Source of the DNA: JBHGBM01 sp041946965
GTDB lineage: Bacteria > Acidobacteriota > Terriglobia > Bryobacterales > Bryobacteraceae
Length of the DNA stretch: 64,000 nt
NCBI GenBank assembly: GCA_041946965.1
Contig: JBHGBM010000002.1
Span: 62,001-126,000, forward strand
Direction of reading: 5' to 3'
Positions 24,856 to 32,144 of the stretch are shown here, in pieces. The notes under the pieces are model-generated. The model had not been told where the DNA came from. It made no database searches and saw only the letters and a program-made list of their open reading frames with translations. Position 1 is the first letter of the stretch; every line of letters starts with the position of its first letter. The position numbers and the translations under genes are program-made.

Positions 24856-27005
24856 TTCAAATGCCGGTCGAAAAATTCGGTTGTGCGCCGGAAGGCGTCA
24901 ATGAGGGTTTCATCGCGCACGAAGACGTGGCTCTCCTGCGGGTAGTAAGCCTCCTCGAACGGCTTGCCTTCCTGAATGAGCTTCTCGCTCAACTGCACCG
25001 CGTCCTGAAACATCACGTTGTTGTCCACCATCCCGTGCACGATCAGCAGGGGGTGCCGGAGCATGGCGGAGAACGTGACAGGCGAGCTGCGCCGGTAGGC
25101 CTCGGGATTCTCTTGCGGCTTGGTAAGCCGCTGTTCGGTGTAGAAGGCGTTGTAGTTCTCCCAGTCGTTCACCGCGGAAAACGCCGCACCCGCGCGGAAC
25201 GTCTCCGGGGAGAGGAACATGGCCATGGCCGTCATGAACCCGCCGTAGCTCGAACCCCAGATGCCGATGCGCTGCATGTCGATGTTGCCCAGCCCGCGCA
25301 GGTAATCCACGGCGCCGAGCACGTCGTCCAGGTCGCGCCCGCCCATGTGCAAGTAAACGCCGGTGCGCCAGTCGCGCCCGTAGCCGGAACTGCCGCGGTA
25401 ATCCAGGTCCATGATCACGTACCCGCGGTTGGCCAGGTGGCAATTGAACACGTAGCGCTGCTCCTGATAGCTGCCCCATTGCTTCAGAACGCTGGTGGCG
25501 TAGCCCGAGCCGTGGATGAAGAACACTGCGGGCCAGCGCCGGGAGCGGTCGTCTACGCGATAGCCGGGCGGCAGCAGCAGTTTGGCCGCCACCGGCTTGC
25601 CGTCGCCGCGCGAGGGGAAGTTTACGAAGTGCGTCTCGGGCCACGCATACGCGGCAAACTCGGGCCGCGGCGAACGTGTCACGCGATCGCCATTCACGTA
25701 GAGGTCGAAGGGGTTCTTCAGATCGGCTTCGAGCGTCGCGGTGCAGCGCGCGTCTTCCGACACCACGCCCACCGTCAGCCCTTCGCGCCTGGATAGCCGC
25801 TCTTTTCCGGAACCGTCCGGACGGATGCGGTAGAACTGCCGCTCCGCCGTGCCGTTCTCGGTGGAGGAATAGTAGATGTACTCGCCCACCCACTGCGGGT
25901 CGAGCGAAAACCCCCGCTCGCCGTGAACCTCCCAGGGCCCGCGGGTGACCTGCGCGGCCTTGCCGCCGGCGGCGGGCGCCACGTACAGGTGCTCCCAGCC
26001 GTCGCGGTCGCTCGAAAACAACACGGAGCCGCCATCCGGCGACCATGCGGCCCAAAACGGCTCCACCCACGCGGGATCCGCGTCCTCGGCCACCACCACC
26101 GTGCGGCCGCTCACGGCGCCGGCGGCCAGCAACTGCGCCCGTTTCATGTCCGGGTGGATGCAGCCAATCAGCACCCGCCGCGAATCGGGCGACCACTCCG
26201 GCGGGGAAGTCATGTACACGCGCGTCCCCCACGGTCCTGGATCGAGGGCGCGCGCCTGGCCCCCCTCGGCCGGAACCACGAACGCGCGGCTCTCGCCCGG
26301 CGCATCGCCCGCGAGCGAGCGCGGAAACGGCGCCGCCGTCACCAGGCGGCCGGAGTAATTCGGCAGCAGCGCGCGCCGCACCCCGCCTCCCCGCACCGTG
26401 TAGGCGAACCGCTTTCCGTCCGGCGACCACCGGAACGCGCCCAACCCGCCGCCCTCCTCCAACTCCGTCACCTGCCACAACTGCGCCGTCCGCAGGTCCT
26501 GTACGTACAACTGCCCGTCGCGCCCGAAGGCCACCTGGTTGCCGTCCGGCGAGAACTGCGGAGCGGACTCCGCCGCCTTCGTGCGGGTGAGGCGAAAGAC
26601 CGGCTCGGAGCCGTCCGTTTTCACTATCCAGATGTCGCCGCGGTAGGCGAATACCGCGCGGCTGCCGTCGTTGGAGAGGCCGAATTCGCGGAGGCCCTCC
26701 GGCGGCATCAGGTACTGCTTCTGCCGGTCGTCCTTCTCCGCGGCGCTGCGGTTGAGCGGGTCGCGCAGTCCCTCCAGGTCCGTGAGCCGCGCTAGTCTCC
26801 GCGTCTCCGGCCGGTAGCTGTACAGGTCCAGAAAACGCCGCCCCCCGGCGTTCCACAGGAAACCCAGCACGTGCCCCTGCTTCGACCACCGCAAGTTGTC
26901 CGGATGCGTGCCCCACGCGTAAGGACGGGTGAAGAGACGCTCCAGCGTCCAGGTCCCGGCGCACGCGCCGGAAGCCAGAACCAGGAACCCTAAGAGGAAC
27001 CGCAT
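24852..27005 (-). CDS. S9 family peptidase, dipeptidyl peptidase IV/acylaminoacyl peptidase type, secreted
   Basis: 717 residues. Signal peptide (RFLLGFLVLASGACA), an N-terminal beta-propeller with PD40/TolB-like blades (for example APQFSPDGNQVAFGRDGQLYV, FRWSPDGKRFAYTV, PEWSPDSRRVLIG), then the alpha/beta hydrolase. The triad is visible: Ser in GIWGSSYGGFMTAM, Asp in IVHGMVDNNVMF, His in PQESHVFVRDE. Cleaves short peptides from the N-terminus in the periplasm or outside. ATG 27005 is preferred because it gives the signal peptide directly; a TATCAT box lies 12 bases upstream. Leads the unit with thiE and the permease. Confidence 0.93.
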   Translation of the reverse strand: MRFLLGFLVLASGACAGTWTLERLFTRPYAWGTHPDNLRWSKQGHVLGFLWNAGGRRFLDLYSYRPETRRLARLTDLEGLRDPLNRSAAEKDDRQKQYLMPPEGLREFGLSNDGSRAVFAYRGDIWIVKTDGSEPVFRLTRTKAAESAPQFSPDGNQVAFGRDGQLYVQDLRTAQLWQVTELEEGGGLGAFRWSPDGKRFAYTVRGGGVRRALLPNYSGRLVTAAPFPRSLAGDAPGESRAFVVPAEGGQARALDPGPWGTRVYMTSPPEWSPDSRRVLIGCIHPDMKRAQLLAAGAVSGRTVVVAEDADPAWVEPFWAAWSPDGGSVLFSSDRDGWEHLYVAPAAGGKAAQVTRGPWEVHGERGFSLDPQWVGEYIYYSSTENGTAERQFYRIRPDGSGKERLSRREGLTVGVVSEDARCTATLEADLKNPFDLYVNGDRVTRSPRPEFAAYAWPETHFVNFPSRGDGKPVAAKLLLPPGYRVDDRSRRWPAVFFIHGSGYATSVLKQWGSYQEQRYVFNCHLANRGYVIMDLDYRGSSGYGRDWRTGVYLHMGGRDLDDVLGAVDYLRGLGNIDMQRIGIWGSSYGGFMTAMAMFLSPETFRAGAAFSAVNDWENYNAFYTEQRLTKPQENPEAYRRSSPVTFSAMLRHPLLIVHGMVDNNVMFQDAVQLSEKLIQEGKPFEEAYYPQESHVFVRDETLIDAFRRTTEFFDRHLK

Positions 27006-27098
27006 GTGTGACTTGACATGATACCGTATGGCGCCGCGCGCCCCGTGTATGTTCGAATCCACACTATGCCGCTGCCGCAGACGCGCTGCGCAACCCGT

Positions 27099-27104
27099 TA
27101 TAGT
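27099..27104 (+). promoter_or_regulatory. TATAGT -10 box 7 bases before GTG 27112 (leaderless type)
   Basis: TATAGT is exactly 7 bases upstream of the GTG. This decides the start of the next gene, for which a longer frame with ATG 27028 exists but would begin upstream of the box. Confidence 0.55.
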
Positions 27105-27111
27105 CGAAGGA

Positions 27112-27669
27112 GTGCGCTACTTTTTCACCCGCAGCCTTCCGGAAGCCTCGCGCATCCTGCTGGTCGAGAGCGGTTCGCGGTACCTTCTGGAGGCGCTGAT
27201 CCCGGGCATACGGGCAACCTACGGGGAGGAGATCCCGGTGGACCTCGTCACCTGCTACTCCGGACTTCCCGACGGCTTCCGCCCTGAGACCACGCACGTC
27301 TACCGGGTCACCGATTACCGCGGACACCAGGGCCGCAAACGCCTGTACCGCGAGCTGGGTGAGGCGGGCTACTCGATCATGGGCATCATCTGCGCCAACG
27401 AACCGATCATGACGAAATGGAAATGGGCCCTGGCCCTGCGGCTCCCGGCCAAGGTGTTCGTGCTCAATGAGAACGGCGATTACTTCTGGCTCGACTACGG
27501 GCACTGGGAGGCGATGCGCGGCTTCGTCCTCTACCGGGCGGGCCTGGCCGGAGCGGGCGCGGTGCGCACGCTGGCGCGCCTGGCGTTCTTCCCCCTCACC
27601 CTGGCTTATCTGATACTCTACGCCTCGGCTGTGCACCTGAGGCGCTCTCTCCGTGGAGGTTACCGTTGA
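27112..27669 (+). CDS. Conserved-looking protein of unknown function with C-terminal membrane segment
   Basis: 185 residues from GTG 27112. Not recognised with confidence. The opening RILLVESGSRYLLEALIPGIR, then VDLVTCYSGLPDGF and TTHVYRVTDYRG, looks like a Rossmann-like half similar to glycosyltransferases that work on lipid or heptose carriers, but no catalytic motif can be named. The C-terminal FFPLTLAYLILYASAVHL is one membrane segment with basic residues after it. The product therefore probably sits on the inner face of the membrane. It starts a plus-strand unit; its stop overlaps the quinone reductase start (TTGA). Confidence 0.65.
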   Translation: MRYFFTRSLPEASRILLVESGSRYLLEALIPGIRATYGEEIPVDLVTCYSGLPDGFRPETTHVYRVTDYRGHQGRKRLYRELGEAGYSIMGIICANEPIMTKWKWALALRLPAKVFVLNENGDYFWLDYGHWEAMRGFVLYRAGLAGAGAVRTLARLAFFPLTLAYLILYASAVHLRRSLRGGYR

Positions 27670-28637
27670 AAGCCATTCAAGTGAAAGAGACCGGCGGGCC
27701 GGAAAAGCTCGAACTGGTCGATATCCCCAAGCCCGAACCCGGGCCGGGGCAGGCGCTGGTGAAGGTTGCCGCCGCCGGCGTGAACTTCATCGATATCTAC
27801 TTCCGCATCGGCCTGTACAAGGCCGGCGCCTTCCCCATCGCCATTGGGCAGGAAGGCGCGGGCGTGGTGGAATCCGCCGCGCCGGGCGTGACCGAAGTGA
27901 AGCCCGGCGACCGCGTAGCCTGGGCCATGCCGCGCGGAGCCTACGCCGAGTACGCCCTGGTCCCCGCCTGGCAACTCATCCCGCTCCCGGATGCGGTCGA
28001 TTTCCGCACCGGCGCCGCCGCCATGCTGCAAGGCATGACGGCGCACTACCTCACCCACTCCACCTGGCAGATCAAGCCGGGCGACACCTGCCTGGTCCAC
28101 GCCGCGGCGGGCGGGGCCGGACGCCTCATCGTGCAGATGGCCAAGCTTAAAGGCGCGCGCGTTTTCGGCACCGTGGGCAGCGACGCCAAGGCGGAGATCG
28201 CACGCGAGGCCGGCATCGACGAGGCCATCAACTACTCGCGCCAGGATTTCGAAGCCGAGGTCAAACGCCTCACCGGCGGACGGGGCGTCGATGTGGTCTA
28301 CGATTCCGTGGGCGCGGCGACCTTCATGGGCAGCCTGAATTGCCTGCGCCCCCGCGGCCTGATGGCGCTATTCGGCCAGTCCAGCGGCGCGGTGCCGCCC
28401 TTCGATCCCACCATCCTGAACGGCAAGGGATCGCTCTATCTTACGCGCCCCAGCCTCGGCCACTACACCCTCACCCGCGAGGAACTGCTCTGGCGCGCCG
28501 GCGACGTGCTGCGCTGGATCGCCGAAGGCCAACTACGGCTGCGCATCGAGCGCGAATATCCGCTGGCGGAAGCCGCCCAGGCGCACCGCGACCTGGAAGG
28601 GAGGAAGACGGCGGGCAAACTGCTCGTCATTCCCTGA
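27666..28637 (+). CDS. qor: NADPH:quinone oxidoreductase, zinc-free MDR family
   Basis: 323 residues. N-terminal GroES-like half (KAIQVKETGGPEKLELVD, GVNFIDIYFRIGLY) and a Rossmann half with VHAAAGGAGRLIVQMAK (AxxGGxG), GTVGSDAKAEIAREAGIDEAINY and DVVYDSVGAATF. It lacks the zinc-binding Cys cluster, as expected for quinone reductases. Start is TTG 27666, the only one in place: GGAGG at 27655-27659 precedes it and its last bases form the stop of the gene before (TTGA). Cytoplasmic; reduces quinones or alpha,beta-unsaturated carbonyls. Confidence 0.93.
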   Translation: MKAIQVKETGGPEKLELVDIPKPEPGPGQALVKVAAAGVNFIDIYFRIGLYKAGAFPIAIGQEGAGVVESAAPGVTEVKPGDRVAWAMPRGAYAEYALVPAWQLIPLPDAVDFRTGAAAMLQGMTAHYLTHSTWQIKPGDTCLVHAAAGGAGRLIVQMAKLKGARVFGTVGSDAKAEIAREAGIDEAINYSRQDFEAEVKRLTGGRGVDVVYDSVGAATFMGSLNCLRPRGLMALFGQSSGAVPPFDPTILNGKGSLYLTRPSLGHYTLTREELLWRAGDVLRWIAEGQLRLRIEREYPLAEAAQAHRDLEGRKTAGKLLVIP

Positions 28638-28640
28638 TTC

Positions 28641-30467
28641 ATGTCCCTGCGCGCGCAGTTAACGCTGTGGTCGGTGCTCCTGATGGCCGCGGTGGTGGGC
28701 GCCATCGGGGCCATCGACCTGGCCAACGAGATCGAGCAGCAGTTCGATATGACGCTCGAGCGCGCCGAACTGCTGCGGCGCGTGGCGACCAACCTGGTGC
28801 TGCAAACGCTCGATCAGCAGCGTACAGCGCCGCTGCGCGAGGCCTTGCGCGATCCGAACCTCTCCACGGAACTGGTAGGCATCATGACCGCTTCCCGCCC
28901 CGTGTTGGAGGTGGCCGTCTGCGACCGCAACAACGAGATCCTGGCCGACAGCGACCCCAGCCGGCTCGGCAAGATCTTCGGCCAGTACGCCGGCTTCGGG
29001 CCAGTGGTGGAGCAGACCGGGTGGCGCAAGAAGCTCCAGATCCTGTTCGAGGAACGGCGCTACTACCAGCTTGAACAGCCGCTCGGCGCCGGCGGCCAGA
29101 CGCTGCTCTACGTGCGCGTGCTGATCTACCCCGCGCTCATCCGGGAAGCCATCATGCCGCGGCTGCGCAAGAACGTGGCCATCGCGCTCGGCTCCATTCT
29201 GGGCGCCGTGGTCATCACGCTGGTCTTCTCCACCATCGCCTTCCGCCCGCTGGGCAAGCTCGGCCACATGATCGATATGATCGCGGAAGGCAAGTTCGAA
29301 CCCGAAGCGGCGCCCGCGCCGCGCGGCCCTGACGAACTCGGCGTGATGGCCTCGAAGGTCAGCCTGCTGGGCGAGCAGTTGCGCGGCGCCAAGTACGACT
29401 TTTCCGACCTGCGCGGCAATTTCGAGCGCCTGCTCGATCAGCTCGAAGACGCCGTCCTGATTTTCGGCCGCGAGCGCCGCCTGGTGGTGGCTTCCGGCGC
29501 GGTCGAGAAATTCCTGGGCCGCATGCGCGCCGACCTGCTCGGCCAGACCCTGGGCGATATCTTCCCTCCCAACACCACGCTCGGCCTGGTTTTGCAGCAG
29601 GCGTCGCAAACCGGCCGTCCGCTGCACAACCGGCGCGTCCCCATTTCCCGGGAGGGCGAAGGAACCATCCTGGTGATGCTTTCCGTGGAAATTCTGGAAA
29701 GCCTCAGCGCGGACGGCTCCAAGGGCAGCACCATGACCGGCATGCTCGTCCGTCTCCGCGACCCCGAAGCCACTCAGCAGATCAGCCGCCGGCTGCAAAT
29801 GGCCGACCGGCTCTCCGCCATCAGCGGCATCACCAGCGGCGTGGCGCACGAGGTAAAAAACCCCCTCAACGCCATCCTGATGCACGTGGAACTGGCGCGC
29901 ATGAAGCTCGGCTGCGGCGACACTTCGCTGGAGCCGCACATGGAAACCATCTCGCGCGAGATCCTGCGCCTGGACCGCGTGGTGAAGACCTTCCTGGACT
30001 TCACCCGGCCGCTCGAGCTCAAGCTGGGCGACGTGCGCGTGGAAACGTTCGTCGACGAGGTGGTCGATCTGGCGCGCCCGCAGGCCGCCGCCAAAGGCAT
30101 TACCGTGACCGTGGAACAGGAAGCCGGCGAGACCGAGCTGCGCGCCGATCACGACCTGCTGAAACAGGCCGTGCTCAACATCGTGGTCAATGCCATCGAG
30201 GCCATGCCCGAAGGCGGGGAGTTGCGCATCTCTTCAGGGCTCCACGACGACCAGGCGGAGATCCGCATTTCCGATACCGGCTCCGGCATTCCCCAGGAGT
30301 TGCGCGAAAAGATTTTCCGCTTATATTTCACAACCAAGAAGGAGGGCACGGGAATCGGCCTGGCCATGACTTTCCGGGTGGTGCAACTCCACGATGGTAC
30401 AATCGACTTTACCAGCGAACCCGGAAAGGGCACCACCTTCTTTCTGCGGCTACCCACGGCAGTGTGA
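28641..30467 (+). CDS. Membrane sensor histidine kinase (NtrB/NtrY-like)
   Basis: 608 residues. Two membrane helices (about 6-28 and 183-206) enclose an external sensor domain rich in helix (TNLVLQTLDQQRTAPLREAL ... ITASRPV). HAMP linker about 205-255, a PAS-like domain about 265-365 (LEDAVLIFGRERRLVVASGAVEKFLGR), then HisKA with the phospho-acceptor His in SGVAHEVKNPLNAI and HATPase with N (LNIVVNAIEAMP), G1 (DTGSGIPQEL) and G2 (GTGIGLAMTFRVVQLH). No response regulator is adjacent; the sigma-54 regulator at 4121 is an orphan and might be its partner (inference). Follows the reductase by 3 bases; the next gene starts right after its stop. Confidence 0.92.
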   Translation: MSLRAQLTLWSVLLMAAVVGAIGAIDLANEIEQQFDMTLERAELLRRVATNLVLQTLDQQRTAPLREALRDPNLSTELVGIMTASRPVLEVAVCDRNNEILADSDPSRLGKIFGQYAGFGPVVEQTGWRKKLQILFEERRYYQLEQPLGAGGQTLLYVRVLIYPALIREAIMPRLRKNVAIALGSILGAVVITLVFSTIAFRPLGKLGHMIDMIAEGKFEPEAAPAPRGPDELGVMASKVSLLGEQLRGAKYDFSDLRGNFERLLDQLEDAVLIFGRERRLVVASGAVEKFLGRMRADLLGQTLGDIFPPNTTLGLVLQQASQTGRPLHNRRVPISREGEGTILVMLSVEILESLSADGSKGSTMTGMLVRLRDPEATQQISRRLQMADRLSAISGITSGVAHEVKNPLNAILMHVELARMKLGCGDTSLEPHMETISREILRLDRVVKTFLDFTRPLELKLGDVRVETFVDEVVDLARPQAAAKGITVTVEQEAGETELRADHDLLKQAVLNIVVNAIEAMPEGGELRISSGLHDDQAEIRISDTGSGIPQELREKIFRLYFTTKKEGTGIGLAMTFRVVQLHDGTIDFTSEPGKGTTFFLRLPTAV

Positions 30468-30469
30468 CC

Positions 30470-31069
30470 ATGCGGCGAAGCGCGCTATTGGCGATTGTGC
30501 TGGTGGTGACGTGCGGCTGCTCGCTGCGCCGCAAGCCCAAGCAGCCTGTGGCGCCGCCGCCCAAGCCCCAGGTCACGGCGCCCGCCCCCGAGCAGCCGCT
30601 CTCGGTTCCGCAAACCGCCGTGGTGCTGCCGCCTGAGCAGCCGGTGAGCCCCGACGCCGTTCCGGCGCAACTGCCCCTGCCGCCGCCTCCCGAGCCGCAA
30701 CCGGAGGCGCCCAGACCCGCGCGGCGGGCTCCTCAAGGCCCGCCCGCCCCGCCCCCCACGCAGGCCACCAAACCCGAAACGCCCGTTCCGCAACCTGCCG
30801 AGGAGCGCCCCCGGCTTCAGGAAATCGTCCCGGCTCAGGAACAGCGGCAGCTTGCCGACGCCATCAACGCTCGCAAGCGGGAGATCGCGCCGGTGCTCGA
30901 TCAGGCCGCCGGCCGGACGCTTTCCAGCCACGAAAGGAACCTTGTGGACCGCGTGCGATCGTTCCTGCAACTCTCCGACCAGGCTGCCGCGAAAGGTGAC
31001 TGGCGGCAGGCCGACGCGCTCTCCGAACGCGCGCTGGTGCTGGCGCGGGAGTTGCGCGGTGGCCGCTGA
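30470..31069 (+). CDS. Proline-rich lipoprotein
   Basis: 199 residues from ATG 30470, three bases after the kinase stop. Lipobox-like VVTCGCS after a short hydrophobic leader, so probably lipidated at Cys in VTCGC. Residues 25-105 are an extended Pro/Ala/Gln/Glu-rich spacer (PKQPVAPPPKPQ, PLPPPPEPQPEAPRP and so on), such as would cross the periplasm or peptidoglycan. The last 85 residues are helical and end in a TPR-like pattern (SDQAAAKGDWRQADALSERALVLARELR). Function unknown. It overlaps the peptidase start by 11 bases. Confidence 0.7.
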   Translation: MRRSALLAIVLVVTCGCSLRRKPKQPVAPPPKPQVTAPAPEQPLSVPQTAVVLPPEQPVSPDAVPAQLPLPPPPEPQPEAPRPARRAPQGPPAPPPTQATKPETPVPQPAEERPRLQEIVPAQEQRQLADAINARKREIAPVLDQAAGRTLSSHERNLVDRVRSFLQLSDQAAAKGDWRQADALSERALVLARELRGGR

Positions 31070-32144
31070 CCCCTGCCGGGAGCGGCGCGCCGCGGTGGCT
31101 GCCGATCTGGCGGAACGCGGCCTTGACGGCCTTCTTCTCGCTACGGGGGCCAACCTGCGTTACCTCTCCGGATTCACCGGCAGCAACGCCATGCTGCTGG
31201 TGGCCGCCGGCGGCGAGGCCATCCTCTTCACCGATCCCCGCTACCGCATTCAGGCGCACGCCGAGGTCAGTTGCAGAACGAGAGTTGCCTCCGGCCCGCT
31301 GACGCCCGAGGTGGTCAAGGCTGTCGCCAAACTCCGCATCCGGAAACTTGGTTTCGAGCGCGCCCGGTTCAGCTACGACGGTTACGACCAGTTGCGCTCG
31401 CGCCTGCCGCTGAAGACGGCGCTGGAGCCGGTGGCCGGGGTCGTGGAAGCGCGCCGGATGGTAAAGAGCGCGGCGGAGATCGCGCTCATCCGCCAGTCCA
31501 TGGAAATTGCCGTCAAAGCCTTCGAACAGTCGATAAGGCACGCGCGGGCAGGTATGCGGGAATTCGACCTGGCCGCCGAAATCGATCACCACATGCGGCG
31601 GCTGGGAGCCGAAAAGCCCTCCTTTGAAACCATCGTGGCGGCCGGAGCGCGCTCCGCCCTGCCGCACGCCTCCCCAACCGCTGCGCGTCTTGAACCCGGC
31701 GCGCTGGTATTGATCGACATGGGCGCGCAACTCGAGGGCTACGCCAGCGATATGACCCGCATGCTCTCGTGCGGCCCGCCGCCGGCCAAAGCCAGAAAAC
31801 TCTACCGCGCGGTGATCGAGGCGCAGCAGGCCGCCCTCGCCGCCGTGCGCGCGGGCGTTTCCTCCGCCCACCCCGACCGCGCCGCGCGGCGCGTGTTGCG
31901 CGCACATGGGCTGGAGCGCGCATTCGTCCACTCCACCGGGCACGGTCTCGGTCTCGAGATTCACGAAGCGCCGCGTCTGGGAAGGCGCGAGAAAATCCGG
32001 CTTCAGGCGGGTATGACCGTAACCGTGGAGCCCGGCGCGTACCTGGAAGGCTACGGTGGCGTGCGCATCGAGGACACCGTGGTGGTGACCCAAACCGGAT
32101 GCGAGATCCTGACGCGCAGCTCGAAAGAACTGCGCGTCGTCTGA
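31059..32144 (+). CDS. M24 family Xaa-Pro peptidase
   Basis: 361 residues from GTG 31059, with GGGAG 7 bases before it, overlapping the lipoprotein gene. N-terminal creatinase-like domain (GLDGLLLATGANLRYLSGFTGSNAM) and a pita-bread domain with all five metal ligands: Asp and Asp in LIDMGAQLEGYASDMTRML, His in STGHGLGLEIHE, Glu in TVEPGAYL and Glu in VRIEDTVVV. PepQ/PepP type, cytoplasmic: releases the residue before a proline. Last gene of the plus-strand unit; its TGA abuts the TGA of the M14 gene to form TGATCA. Confidence 0.94.
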   Translation: MAADPCRERRAAVAADLAERGLDGLLLATGANLRYLSGFTGSNAMLLVAAGGEAILFTDPRYRIQAHAEVSCRTRVASGPLTPEVVKAVAKLRIRKLGFERARFSYDGYDQLRSRLPLKTALEPVAGVVEARRMVKSAAEIALIRQSMEIAVKAFEQSIRHARAGMREFDLAAEIDHHMRRLGAEKPSFETIVAAGARSALPHASPTAARLEPGALVLIDMGAQLEGYASDMTRMLSCGPPPAKARKLYRAVIEAQQAALAAVRAGVSSAHPDRAARRVLRAHGLERAFVHSTGHGLGLEIHEAPRLGRREKIRLQAGMTVTVEPGAYLEGYGGVRIEDTVVVTQTGCEILTRSSKELRVV

